Shown here: one piece after another, positions 8,989 through 18,167 of the stretch
How positions within the stretch are numbered: the stretch's first letter is position 1
Layout: every line of letters begins with the position of its first letter
Assembly (NCBI GenBank): GCA_014284505.1
Contig: JAAFYY010000001.1
Span: 5,022,001-5,086,000 of the forward strand
Length of the DNA: 64,000 nt
Direction: 5' to 3'
Source of the DNA: Streptacidiphilus sp. 4-A2
Lineage (GTDB): Bacteria; Actinomycetota; Actinomycetes; Streptomycetales; Streptomycetaceae
The notes under the pieces: generated by a model
Told to the model about the DNA's origin: nothing
What the model saw: the letters and a program-made list of their open reading frames with translations, nothing else
Databases searched by the model: none
Program-made: the position numbers and the translations under genes

Positions 8989-10096
8989 CGGCGGCGGCGA
9001 TCCGGCGGTTCCTGAGCACGGAGGAGAGCAGGGCCAGGCCGATGAACGCGACGCCGATCAGCCCGGTGACGACCTCCGGGATGGAGTACTTGATGGAGAC
9101 CATCAGGATGATCGCCAGCGCGCCGATGGCGTAGTGCGCGCCGTGCTCCAGATAGAGGTAGTCGTCCAGGGTGCCCTGGCGGACCAGGTAGACCGTCAGC
9201 GAGCGGATGTACATGGCGCCGATGCCCAGGCCGAGCGTGATCTGGAAGATGTCCTGGCTGATGGCGAAGGCGCCGACGACTCCGTCGAAGGAGAAGGAGG
9301 CGTCGAGCACCTCCAGGTAGAGGAAGAGGAAGAACGCGGCCTTCCCGGCGACCAGCACCGCCGACTTGCCGCTGCGGGCGGGCCGGGTGACCTCCCCCGC
9401 CGCCCCCGGCTCGGCCGCGCCCTCGGCCTCCTCGTCGTCCGACTCCTCGTCCTCACCGGCGCCCTCGAACACCTCGGAGAGTCCGTTGACGGCCAGATAG
9501 GTGGTGAGTCCGGCGACCCCGGCCAGCAGGACCGTTTCCGCACTGTGCCCGGCGAAGAAGCGGGCCGAGAGCATCAGCACGATCAGGGAGATGACCACCG
9601 ACAACTGGTTGAGCCTGCCGATCCGTTCCAGCGGCCGCTCGATCAACTCCAGCCAGCGGACCTCCTTCTCCCCGAGGATGAAGTCCAGGAAGATCATCAG
9701 CAGGAACATCCCGCCGAAGGCGGCGATGGCCGGGTGCGCGGCGTCCAGGTGCTGCGCGTAGGTGAGCCCGCCCGAGGTCTTGCTGGAGTCCAGCGCCAGC
9801 GAGATCACCGTCTGCGGGCTGATGTGCGCGGTGAGCGCGACCACCAGCAGCGGGAACACCAGGCGCATGCCGAAGACGGCGATGAGCACGCCGACGGTGA
9901 GGAAGATCCGCTGCCAGAACGGCGTCATCCGCTTGAGGATGGTCGCGTTGATGACCGCGTTGTCGAAGGAGAGCGAGATCTCCAGGACGGAGAGGATGAG
10001 GACGACACCAAAGCCGTCAGCACCCCACACATATGCGGCGGCTGCCAAGCCGATGACGGTGATCCCCATGGACCAGCCGAAGGTACGCAGGAGCAC
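8981..10096 (-). CDS. DUF475 (TerC-like) integral membrane protein
   Basis: 371 residues with multiple transmembrane helices. The family signature EISLSFDNAVINATIL (near residue 38) has the acidic residue and Asp-Asn pair typical of TerC-like proteins. It recurs in the second half as VLDASFSFDGVVGAFA, consistent with an internal repeat. A charged loop rich in D/E (about residues 195-225) separates the halves. GTG 10096 is preferred because AAGGA lies 7 bases upstream; GTG 10123 is a longer, poorly supported start. TerC-like proteins are implicated in metal ion transport. The two TerD genes lie immediately upstream on the same strand, so a functional unit is likely. Confidence 0.85.
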   Translation of the reverse strand: MLLRTFGWSMGITVIGLAAAAYVWGADGFGVVLILSVLEISLSFDNAVINATILKRMTPFWQRIFLTVGVLIAVFGMRLVFPLLVVALTAHISPQTVISLALDSSKTSGGLTYAQHLDAAHPAIAAFGGMFLLMIFLDFILGEKEVRWLELIERPLERIGRLNQLSVVISLIVLMLSARFFAGHSAETVLLAGVAGLTTYLAVNGLSEVFEGAGEDEESDDEEAEGAAEPGAAGEVTRPARSGKSAVLVAGKAAFFLFLYLEVLDASFSFDGVVGAFAISQDIFQITLGLGIGAMYIRSLTVYLVRQGTLDDYLYLEHGAHYAIGALAIILMVSIKYSIPEVVTGLIGVAFIGLALLSSVLRNRRIAAAEV

Positions 10097-10194
10097 TGGG
10101 GTCGTCCTTTTCTTCGCTGACACGCGGCGGACGCAGCGCGGGGACCGCCGTCCGCTCGTCCTCGGCCGGGGCCCCGCACTGCTCGCATCTTTTC

Positions 10195-10773
10195 TTACTG
10201 AACGTTAACCCCAAAGTCTAGGGCGATGCCCCGAAGTCCAGAGGCATAACCCTGTCCGACCGCCCGGAACTTCCATTCGTTGTTGTAGCGGTAGAGCTCG
10301 CCGAAGATCATCGCGGTCTCGCTGGAGGCGTCCTCGGAGAGGTCGTAGCGGGCGAGTTCGGTGCCGTCGGCCTGGTTGACCACCCGGATGTAGGCGCTGC
10401 GGACCTGGCCGAAACTCTGCAGCCGCGCCTCGGCCTCATAGATGGACACCGGGAAGACGATCTTGTCCACCTCCGGCGGAACCATCGTCAGATCCACCTT
10501 CACCACCTCGTCGTCCTCGGCCCCGGTGCCGCCGACCAGGTCGTCGCCCATGTGCTGGACCGAGCCCTCGGGGCTGGTGAGGTTGTTGTAGAAGACGAAG
10601 TACTCGTCGCGCGGGACCCGGCCGCCGGAGCAGAGCAGCGCGCTGGCGTCCAGGTCGAAGTCGGCGCCGGTGGTGGACCGTGCCTGCCAGCCCAGGCCGA
10701 TCTGCACGGCCGTCAGGTTGGGTGCGGCCTTGGACAGTGAGACATTGCCGCCCTTGGCGAGAGTGACACCCAT
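10195..10773 (-). CDS. terD: TerD-family stress protein
   Basis: 192 residues, complete. It begins MGVTLAKGGNVSLSK and has the Ca2+-binding signature GADFDLDASALL, then FVFYNNLTSPEGSV, DDEVVKVDLTMVPPEVDKIV, SIYEAEARLQSFGQV, YDLSEDASSETAMIFGELYR and FRAVGQGYASGL. AAGGGGAG sits 6 bases before the ATG. It closely resembles the next TerD (11083..11658), so the two are tandem duplicates. TerD proteins are linked to tellurite resistance, phage inhibition and differentiation (family knowledge). It lies directly upstream of the DUF475 gene. Confidence 0.9.
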   Translation of the reverse strand: MGVTLAKGGNVSLSKAAPNLTAVQIGLGWQARSTTGADFDLDASALLCSGGRVPRDEYFVFYNNLTSPEGSVQHMGDDLVGGTGAEDDEVVKVDLTMVPPEVDKIVFPVSIYEAEARLQSFGQVRSAYIRVVNQADGTELARYDLSEDASSETAMIFGELYRYNNEWKFRAVGQGYASGLRGIALDFGVNVQ

Positions 10774-11082
10774 CCGTATCTCCCCTTCCGAACAGCCCGG
10801 GCACCGAGCTGGCCCGGGCTCTGCGCCGCAGTCTAGAACTGCGACACGTGCCAGGTACCTCCCGGTATACACCGGGGGCCGCGCCGTCCGCCGCCAGGGC
10901 GGGACGGCGCGGCCCCGGCGGGACGACCCGAAGCGGCAGCGGGCGCGCGGCGGCAGCGGACGGGTCGGACCCTCCCCCGCCAGGTCGACCCCTCCGCCAC
11001 CGAGCCGGACGACAACACCGGACAGACGCCGGACACCGGCATCGGAGACGCCGGCGCCTGATGCCGATGTGCGACGTCGGCG
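10774..11082. other. Spacer between the two TerD genes
   Basis: About 309 bases with no gene. It holds the terminator at 10875-10916 for the upstream TerD gene, so the downstream TerD probably has its own promoter near 10790-10850. No clear consensus boxes are visible. Confidence 0.5.
10875..10916 (-). terminator. 15-bp perfect-stem terminator between TerD genes
   Basis: Arms 10875-10889 and 10902-10916 are exact complements with a 12-base loop, placed after the stop of the TerD gene ending at 11083. Confidence 0.75.
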
Positions 11083-11658
11083 TCAGACGTTGACGCCGAA
11101 GTCCTGGGCGATGCCGCGCAGGCCGGAGGCGTAGCCCTGGCCGATGGCGCGGAACTTCCACTCGGCGCCGTTGCGGTAGAGCTCGCCGAAGACCATGGCG
11201 GTCTCGCTGGAGGCGTCCTCGGAGAGGTCGTAGCGGGCGATCTCCTGGCCGTTGCTCTGGTTGACCACCCGGATGTAGGCGTTCCGGACCTGGCCGAAGC
11301 TCTGCAGCCGGGACTCGGCCTCGTAGATCGAGACCGGGAAGACGATCTTGGCGACGGAGGCCGGCACGGCCGCCAGGTTGACCTTGATGATCTCGTCGTC
11401 GCCCTCGCCCTCACCGGTGAGGTTGTCGCCGGTGTGCTCGACCGAGCCGTCGACCGACTTGAGGTTGTTGTAGAAGACGAAGTCCTTGTCCGAGGCGACC
11501 TTGCCGCTCTCGGCGGTGAGGATCGCGCTGGCGTCGAGGTCGAAGTCGGCGCCGGTGGTCGTCCGGGCCTCCCAGCCCAGGCCGACGAGCACGGCGGTCA
11601 GGCCCGGCGCCTCCTTGCTGAGCGAGACATTGCCACCCTTGCTGAGGCTGACACCCAC
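11083..11658 (-). CDS. terD: TerD-family stress protein
   Basis: 191 residues, complete. The chosen GTG (11658) gives the conserved start GVSLSKGGNVSLSKEAPGL, with GGAGGA just upstream. The same signature blocks as its neighbour are present: GADFDLDASAIL, FVFYNNLKSVDGSV, DDEIIKVNL, SIYEAESRLQSFGQV, YDLSEDASSETAMVFGELYR and FRAIGQGYASGL. All Asp residues of the Ca2+-binding motif are kept. A longer in-frame extension to 11787 has no family similarity. Likely an oxidative or envelope stress protein. Confidence 0.9.
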   Translation of the reverse strand: MGVSLSKGGNVSLSKEAPGLTAVLVGLGWEARTTTGADFDLDASAILTAESGKVASDKDFVFYNNLKSVDGSVEHTGDNLTGEGEGDDEIIKVNLAAVPASVAKIVFPVSIYEAESRLQSFGQVRNAYIRVVNQSNGQEIARYDLSEDASSETAMVFGELYRNGAEWKFRAIGQGYASGLRGIAQDFGVNV

Positions 11659-11867
11659 GAGTCCTCCAGTTGCTGGGGGAGCACTGCGGCGTGCCCCCGT
11701 CGGTGCGGTTCGGTTGCTGTCAAGCCAACGGACCGATCGTAGTGTCGGGTTCCCCAGGTGCGCAGCCGCACGCACCGTCGCCCGCACCGTGCGTCACCGC
11801 CCCGGCGGACAGCGGGACAGCGACCGATGGCCGAGCGGGCCCGGTCCGCCCGCGGGCGGACCCGGCG

Positions 11868-11905
11868 GGCGCGGGCCCGGAGCACGACGGCTCCGGGCCC
11901 GCGCC
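11868..11905 (-). terminator. Terminator after the peroxiredoxin gene
   Basis: Perfect 15-bp stem (11868-11882 with 11891-11905) and 8-base loop, 18 bases after the stop codon. A second short palindrome, GGTCCGCCCGCGGGCGGACC, lies just beyond at 11843-11862. Confidence 0.8.
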
Positions 11906-11922
11906 GGCGGTGCGGGGCGGGC

Positions 11923-12381
11923 TCAGAGCGCCGCGAGCGCCGCCAGGTACTCCTGCTGGTCACGGGCGTCCGGAAGTCCGTTGACCACGGTCCAGCGGAC
12001 GACACCGGCCTTGTCGATCACAAAGGTGCCGCGGACCGCGCAGCCCTTCTCCTCGTCGAACACGCCGTAGGCGCGGGAGGCCCCGCCGTGCGGCCAGAAG
12101 TCGGACAGCAGCGGGTACTGGAGGCCCTCCTTCTCGGCGAAGACACGGAGGGTGAACGGCGAGTCGTTGGAGACCGCGAGGATCTGCACATCGTCGTTCT
12201 GGAACTGCGGGAGTTCCTTCTCCAGGCTGCACAGCTCGCCGGTGCATACGCCGGTGAACGCGAACGGGTAGAAGACCAGGACGACGTTCTTCTCACCGCG
12301 GAAGTCCGAGAGCCGCACAGTCTCGCCGTGCTGGTTCTTCAGCTCGAAGTCCGGAGCCTCGTTGCCGACCTCGATAGCCAT
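11923..12381 (-). CDS. Peroxiredoxin (AhpC/TSA fold, AhpE/Bcp-like)
   Basis: 152 residues, complete. The peroxidatic cysteine is in FTGVCTGELCSL (T-x-x-C motif, Cys near residue 46), preceded by VVLVFYPFAF. Cys in the same segment (C51) and EKGCAVRGTFVIDKAG follow. Thiol-dependent peroxidases of this kind reduce H2O2 and organic peroxides in the cytoplasm. GAGGGG lies 8 bases before the ATG. Its place next to the ter genes fits an oxidative-stress neighbourhood. Confidence 0.9.
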   Translation of the reverse strand: MAIEVGNEAPDFELKNQHGETVRLSDFRGEKNVVLVFYPFAFTGVCTGELCSLEKELPQFQNDDVQILAVSNDSPFTLRVFAEKEGLQYPLLSDFWPHGGASRAYGVFDEEKGCAVRGTFVIDKAGVVRWTVVNGLPDARDQQEYLAALAAL

Positions 12382-12497
12382 GGTGTCAACCCCTCATGAT
12401 TGCGGGCCGCCCGCGTGTCCTTGCGGTGCGGCCCTGTCGGTCGTCGTGCCCGGGGACATCCTGCCACCTCGGCACCACCACCGTGGAGGCCGCCCTT

Positions 12498-13364
12498 TCA
12501 GCGCATCCCCGGCAGCCTGCCGAGCAGTCCGACCACGCCCACCGCCCGCCGCAGCAGAGCCCCGCCGGGCAGTCCCGGAACCTGCTCCACCAGCGGCGCG
12601 AGGGCCATCAGCCCGCCGATCCGGTGCAGCCTGATCTCGCCCCGGGCGAGCAGCGCGGGCAGCGCGCCCCGGCCAGAGGGCACGCCGAGCACGGTCGCGG
12701 CCGCGCCCTCGATGCCGGGGACACCCGGCGGCGGGATGACCGGGCAGGGCTCGGTGGTCCAGCCGGCGCCGTCGGCCCGGAACTGCCAGCCGGCGGTGCC
12801 CGGACCCCAGACGGCGGCCCGGGCGCGCAGCCCCTGCCGGTGGGCGAGCGCGCCGACGACGTCCACCAGTGCGGCGACCCCGGCGTCGGTGACCGCTTCG
12901 GGCAGTCCGGCGGCCGCGGCGCCCGGCAGCCGCAGGGCGGCCAGGGCCAGCTCATGGCACATGGCGTGGATCTGGGTGAGCAGCGGCAGCGGGCCGAGCG
13001 CGGAGTCCGGCTCGGCCAGCGCCAGCTCCGGCTGCGCGGCGGCCGTCGTCAGCGCGGCGGCGACCCGGTCGCGGGCCTCGGCCAGGGCCGCCCGGATCGC
13101 GTCCGGGCCGTCGCCGCTGTGGTCCAGCCGGTCGGGCCGGGGCCCGGGCGGAACTCCACCCCGAGCTTGTTCGACCAGTCGTTCGAGTACCGGACGTTCG
13201 GGCCAGGACCCGAGCTCCGCCAGCGGGCCGAGCTCCTCCCGCTCCGCCGCCAGGGCGAGCAGCGCGTCCCAGGCCCCGAGCACCCGCGCGTCCAGCTCCC
13301 CGGGCGGGCCGTCGGCCACCCCGCGCCGTCCGCCGGGATGGGGTGGGCCGCCCTGATCGTCCAT
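12498..13364 (-). CDS. Conserved actinobacterial protein of unknown function
   Basis: 288 residues from ATG 13364 (MDDQGGPPHPGG). Recognisable blocks are LGSWPERPVLERLVEQA, LDHSGDGPDAIRAALAEARD, LPLLTQIHAMCHELALAALR and a C-terminal AATVLGVPSGRGALPALLARG. The His-containing central helix and general layout recall DinB/MDMPI-like mycothiol-dependent folds, but this is only a weak impression. Codon use is uniformly GC-rich at third positions, and the gene is conserved in this position near aceE in streptomycetes as far as I recall. No function is proposed. Confidence 0.6.
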   Translation of the reverse strand: MDDQGGPPHPGGRRGVADGPPGELDARVLGAWDALLALAAEREELGPLAELGSWPERPVLERLVEQARGGVPPGPRPDRLDHSGDGPDAIRAALAEARDRVAAALTTAAAQPELALAEPDSALGPLPLLTQIHAMCHELALAALRLPGAAAAGLPEAVTDAGVAALVDVVGALAHRQGLRARAAVWGPGTAGWQFRADGAGWTTEPCPVIPPPGVPGIEGAAATVLGVPSGRGALPALLARGEIRLHRIGGLMALAPLVEQVPGLPGGALLRRAVGVVGLLGRLPGMR

Positions 13365-13548
13365 ACCGGCATTCTGCCCATGCCGACAGCGCTCGGCAGC
13401 ACCAGCCTCGGACCACGCCGAAACACAGGCCCCGGACGCGGAAAGCGGGTACCGGAGCGCCGGTACGGGAGGGCAGGCGCGGGAGGGCAGGCGCGGAGCG
13501 CGGGTGCGCGGCGAGCGGGTGCGCGGACCCGGACGCGGACAGGGCGCA

Positions 13549-13583
13549 GCCCCCCGCACGCGCTGCTCACGCGTGCGGGGGGC
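13549..13583 (-). terminator. Terminator after the DUF3052 gene
   Basis: Arms 13549-13562 and 13570-13583 pair perfectly (GCCCCCCGCACGCG with its complement) around a 7-base loop, 41 bases downstream of the DUF3052 stop. Confidence 0.8.
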
Positions 13584-13623
13584 CGGTTCCGTCAGTCACC
13601 TGGGATGTAGCTCCATCAGCCGG

Positions 13624-14070
13624 TCAGCGCTGGCCTGCCTTGGCGCCCTTGGGCGTGGCCAGGCGCACGGCCTGCCAGTCCTTGCTGACGCTGACGGTGC
13701 TGGTCTGCGAGAGGCCGGCGGTCTGCGCCGCCTCGGCGATGTCGCTGGCCTCGACATGCCCGGTGCGCCCGGTCTTGGGGCTGAGCAGCCAGACCAGGCC
13801 GCCCTCCACCAGGTATTCCTGGGCGTCGACGAGGGCGTCGGTGAGGTCGCCGTCCTCGCTGTCGTCGCGGAACCACATCAGCACGGCGTCAGCGACGTCG
13901 TCATAGTCCTCGTCGACAAGTTCGGTGCCGATGAGGTCCTCGACGGACTCACGCAGGTCCATGTCGACGTCGTCGTCGTAGCCGAGCTCCTGGACCACCT
14001 GTCCGGGCTGGAAACCCAACCGGTTGATCGGGTTGGACCTGTCCTCCGCGGGGTCCGCGGTCGCGCTCAC
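13624..14070 (-). CDS. DUF3052 family protein
   Basis: 148 residues, complete. GTG start with a strong AGGAGG 8 bases upstream. The family pattern is clear: NRLGFQPGQVVQELGYDDDVD, an acidic central region, DALVDAQEYLVEGGLVWLL and a C-terminal DWQAVRL. DUF3052 proteins are small soluble actinobacterial proteins, usually encoded beside aceE, with no established activity. It is divergent from aceE, so the two share the 575-base control region. Confidence 0.9.
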   Translation of the reverse strand: MSATADPAEDRSNPINRLGFQPGQVVQELGYDDDVDMDLRESVEDLIGTELVDEDYDDVADAVLMWFRDDSEDGDLTDALVDAQEYLVEGGLVWLLSPKTGRTGHVEASDIAEAAQTAGLSQTSTVSVSKDWQAVRLATPKGAKAGQR

Positions 14071-14645
14071 GGGAATTGCCTCCTATATCCGACCCTGTCT
14101 CCGGAAGTCAGGGCTGTGGCGGTAGTCCACACGGGCGGGACGCTCAGCGCAAGTACCCGACGGCCGATCCCGCCCGTTCGATGCTGTCCCACAACGCGAC
14201 ACGCCGCCGAGGGTGACATACATCACGCCTGTTTGCCCCAGTATCAACCTAAGCAGCGGAGTCGCGCAGCGGATTGACAACTCATCTACCCGGGGAGCGC
14301 CGCCGTCACTCCCCGCATTCGGGCGGCCGCCCCGGGCGACCGCATGCCGGACTCACAACCGGAGCACCCCTCCGGCGGGCGTAGAGTTCCTGTTTGGCCC
14401 TCCCCAGCCCACTCACCACAGCGTTGTGGCGACGGTCGGGCCACCTCGTCGTAGCGGGGACTCCCATCACGGGTTCCCGATGCAGGGCGGGACCGGTTTC
14501 ACCCGAAAGGGAGTCCAATGTCCGAAAAGGACACTGGATGCGAACCGGTTACCCATGGGTAGAGATGACGTTTCTCAACCTGCGGTCCACGATGGAGGCG
14601 GCGCGACACCACCTCTCAGTGACGACCGACTAGTGAAGGAACAGC
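14071..14645. other. Divergent control region of DUF3052 and aceE
   Basis: 575 bases with no supported gene. On the minus strand TTGATA (about 14,240) followed 16 bases later by TGATGT is a possible DUF3052 promoter. A TTGACA at 14274-14279 on the plus strand has no partner box. Three palindromes lie 85-130 bases before aceE (see next entry). Confidence 0.5.
14519..14560. promoter_or_regulatory. Cluster of three palindromes upstream of aceE
   Basis: TGTCCGAAAAGGACA (14519-14533), AACCGGTT (14543-14550) and ACCCATGGGT (14551-14560) are exact inverted repeats within 42 bases. They are candidate operators in the aceE leader or promoter. Confidence 0.4.
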
Positions 14646-17395
14646 GTGGCTTCCGGATCCGATCGCAACCCGATCATCATTGGCGGCCTGCCCAGCCAGG
14701 TCCCGGACTTTGATCCCGAGGAGACCAGCGAGTGGCTGGAGTCCCTCGACGCGGCCATCGACGAGCGGGGCCGTGAGCGCGCCCGCTACCTGATGCTGCG
14801 CCTGATCGAGCGCGCCCGCGAGAAGCGCGTCGCCGTGCCCGAGATGCGGAGCACGGACTACATCAACACCATCGCCACCAAGAACGAGCCGTTCTTCCCG
14901 GCAACGAGGAGATCGAGCGCAAGGTTCTCAACGCCACCCGGTGGAACGCCGCGGTGATGGTGTCCCGGGCGCAGCGCCCCGGCATCGGCGTCGGTGGGCA
15001 CATCGCCACCTTCGCCTCCTCCGCGTCGCTCTACGACGTGGGCTTCAACTACTTCTTCCGGGGGAAGGACGCCGACGGCGAGTCGGGCGACCAGGTCTTC
15101 TTCCAGGGCCATGCCTCCCCCGGCATCTACGCCCGCGCCTTCCTGCTGGACCGGCTGAGCGAGCAGCAGCTCGACTCCTTCCGCCAGGAGAAGTCGAAGG
15201 CCCCCTACGGCCTGTCGAGCTACCCGCACCCGCGGCTGATGCCGGACTTCTGGGAGTTCCCCACCGTCTCCATGGGCCTCGGCCCGCTGGGGGCGATCTA
15301 CCAGGCCCGGATGAACCGCTACCTGACCGACCGCGGCATCAAGGACACCTCCAGCTCGCACGTCTACGCCTTCCTCGGCGACGGCGAGATGGACGAGCCG
15401 GAGTCGCTGGGCCAGCTGTCCCTCGCCGCCCGCGAGAACCTGGACAACCTGACCTTTGTGGTCAACTGCAACCTCCAGCGCCTCGACGGCCCGGTCCGCG
15501 GCAACGGCAAGATCATCCAGGAGCTGGAGTCGCAGTTCCGCGGCGCCGGCTGGAACGTCATCAAGCTCGTCTGGGACCGCAGCTGGGACCCGCTGCTCGC
15601 CCAGGACCGCGACGGCGTGCTGGTCAACAAGCTGAACACCACCCCGGACGGCCAGTTCCAGACGTACGCCACCGAGTCCGGCGCGTACATCCGGGAGAAC
15701 TTCTTCGGTGGTGACCTGCGGCTGCGCAAGATGGTCGAGGACATGACCGACCAGCAGATCCAGCACCTGGGTCGCGGCGGCCACGACCACGCCAAGGTCT
15801 ACGCGGCGTTCAAGGCGGCCCGCGAGCACGTGGGCCAGCCCACGGTGATCCTCGCCCAGACCGTCAAGGGCTGGACGCTGGGCCCGAACTTCGAGGGCCG
15901 CAACGCGACCCACCAGATGAAGAAGCTGACCACCGAGGACCTCAAGCGCTTCCGCGACCGGCTGCACCTGCCGATCACCGACGCGCAGCTGGACGCCGGC
16001 TACCCGCCCTACTACCACCCGGGCCGGGACTCCGAGGAAATCCAGTACATGCACGACCGCCGCAGCGAGCTCGGCGGTTATGTGCCGACCCGCAAGGTGC
16101 GGCCGCGCAAGCTGGAGCTCCCGGGCGACGACGCCTACAAGACCCTGAAGAAGGGCTCGGGCCAGCAGGAGATCGCCACCACCATGGCGTTCGTCCGGCT
16201 GCTCAAGGACCTCATGCGGGACAAGGAGATCGGCAAGCGCTTTGTGCCGATCGCCCCCGACGAGTACCGCACCTTCGGCATGGACTCGCTGTTCCCCTCG
16301 GCCAAGATCTACAACCCGATGGGTCAGCAGTACGAGTCGGTGGACCGCGACCTGCTGCTCGCGTACAAGGAGTCGCCGACCGGGCAGATGCTGCACGACG
16401 GCATCTCCGAGGCCGGCTGCACCGCCTCGCTGATCGCGGCCGGCTCGGCCTACGCGACCCACGGCGAACCGCTGATCCCGATCTACGTCTTCTACTCGAT
16501 GTTCGGGTTCCAGCGCACCGGCGACCAGTTCTGGCAGATGGCGGACCAGCTGGCGCGCGGCTTCGTGCTCGGCGCCACGGCCGGACGGACCACGCTGACC
16601 GGCGAGGGCCTCCAGCACGCGGACGGCCACAGCCACCTGCTGGCCTCGACCAACCCGGCCGTGGTCGCCTACGACCCGGCCTACGGCTTCGAGATCGCGC
16701 ACATCGTGCAGGACGGCATCCGGCGGATGTACGGCAGCAGTGCCGAGCACCCGCACGGCGAGGACGTCTTCTACTACCTGACGGTCTACAACGAGCCGAT
16801 GCGGATGCCGGCCGAGCCCGAGAACGTCGACGTCGAGGGCATCCTCAAGGGCCTGCACCGGTACGCCCCGGCGACCGGCGGCCAGATCCCGGCGCAGATC
16901 CTCGCCTCCGGCGTGGCCGTGCCGTGGGCGCTGGAGGCCCAGCGGCTCCTCGCCGAGGAGTGGAACGTGGCGGCCGACGTCTGGTCCGCGACCTCCTGGA
17001 ACGAGCTGCGCCGCGACGCCATCGCGGTGGAGGAGTTCAACCTGCTGCACCCGGACGAGGAGCAGCGGGTCCCGTACATCACCAGCAAGCTGTCCGGCGT
17101 ACAGGGCCCGTTCGTGGCCGTGTCGGACTGGATGCGCGCGGTGCCGGACCAGATCTCGCGCTGGGTCCCGGGCCAGTGGCAGTCGCTGGGTGCGGACGGC
17201 TTCGGCTTCGCCGACACCCGTGGCGCCGCCCGCCGCTTCTTCCACATCGACGCGCAGTCGGTGGTCCTCGGCGTGCTCACAGAGCTCGCCAAGCAGGGCA
17301 AGGTGGACCGGACGGCACTGAAGGCGGCCATCGACCGCTACCAGCTGCTGGACGTCGCGTCGGCCCACCCGGGCGCGGCCGGCGGCGACGCCTGA
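14646..17395 (+). CDS. aceE: Pyruvate dehydrogenase E1 component, homodimeric type, one frameshift
   Basis: About 916 residues, the normal length for AceE. GTG start with GAAGGA upstream. The frame breaks at about 14,900: KNEPFFP should continue GNEEIERKVLNATRWNAA, and CCCGGCAAC lacks one G. After the break, all hallmarks are intact: HIATFASSASLYDVGFNYFF, the thiamine-diphosphate motif GDGEMDEPESLG...NCNLQRLDG (15,380-15,490), AQTVKGWTLG, EYRTFGMDSLFPSAKIYNP and GLQHADGHSHLLAS. It decarboxylates pyruvate and transfers the acetyl group to E2 lipoyl groups. No E2 or E3 gene is nearby. Two pieces here are one gene. Confidence 0.92.
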
Positions 17396-17414
17396 TCCCA
17401 GCCCCGCCCCACAA

Positions 17415-17454
17415 CGCTGCCCGCCCGGTGACCTCGGTCACCGGGCGGGCAGCG
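17415..17454 (+). terminator. aceE terminator
   Basis: An 18-bp perfect stem with a CTCG loop, 20 bases after the stop codon of aceE. Confidence 0.85.
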
Positions 17455-17626
17455 TGCTGGCCAGGGCCTGCCTTCCAGGGCTCGCTCCCAGGTGGGGCCC
17501 CGCCTGTCCGGCAGGTGATCCCCGGCACAGCAGGCCCCCTGGCCCCACCGGTCCCTTGCGTCCACATATGCTGTGGCCCGGTTCCGTCGGCACAGGGCAG
17601 GCGGGTGTCGGGAGGTTTCACCGCAC

Positions 17627-17809
17627 ATGGACAACCAGATCATTCACAAGGCCGCCTTCCTGCTGCACGAGTGCCACGAGCCGGAGCAGACGGTGGTGGA
17701 GCGGCTGAAGGACTACTTCCCCGAGCTGACGCTGATAGAGCGCGAGCGCTACGTGGCCGAGGCCTGGGACCAGGTGCACAGCAAGCAGGCCGAGGACGCC
17801 GAGGTCTGA
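17627..17809 (+). CDS. Small acidic protein, conserved hypothetical
   Basis: 60 residues: MDNQIIHKAAFLLHECHEP, then QTVVERLKDYFPELTLIERE and a C-terminal acidic helix. GGGAGG lies 11 bases before the ATG. Codon third positions are GC-rich as in neighbours. It looks all-helical and cytoplasmic, with no recognised domain. Followed by its own hairpin terminator. An upstream extension to 17573 in the same frame is unlikely to be used. Confidence 0.65.
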   Translation: MDNQIIHKAAFLLHECHEPEQTVVERLKDYFPELTLIERERYVAEAWDQVHSKQAEDAEV

Positions 17810-18167
17810 GCCCCCGCCAGGGGCTGAGCCGGGCCGACCGGTGGACGGGCCGGGGCCGCCGCTGTCACCGACAGCAGGCGCCCCGGCCCGGCCGGTTTCC
17901 GGCCCCGCACGGCGCGTGCCCCCGCGCACGCCCCCGGCGTGCCCCATGAGGCAGCACGCGTTCCGGAGCGCCCCTGCCTCTCTGTGAGAGAACAGTGAAA
18001 TCGAATCCGTTCCGGGGTGATATGTGACAGTTGTCGCAGAAACAGTCACGGGAGAAAGACGATTCGATCGCGGAAATGCGCATACGCTTGCGCAGGACAT
18101 CACCCCCGCTAGACCTCCGGGCTCGGCCCGCGCGACGGTCGCCGGACTCCCGAGGAGACACACGCGT
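17810..18167. other. Intergenic region before the secreted hydrolase
   Basis: 358 bases: the terminator at 17846-17890, then a stretch at 17980-18080 that is relatively AT-rich (GAGAGAACAGTGAAATCG and beyond) and probably contains the hydrolase promoter. No gene seen. Confidence 0.45.
17846..17890 (+). terminator. Two-tier hairpin terminator
   Basis: Outer arms CGGGCCGGGGC (17846-17856) and its complement (17880-17890) enclose a second stem, GCTGTC/GACAGC. Confidence 0.7.

Noticed and set aside
14274..14279. TTGACA as an aceE -35 box
   Set aside because: No -10 sequence at 16-19 bases and it lies about 370 bases from the start codon.
14858..17368. An 836-codon open frame antisense to aceE
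   Set aside because: It mirrors aceE on the opposite strand, a common effect of GC-rich codon use, and its translation has no domain-like pattern.
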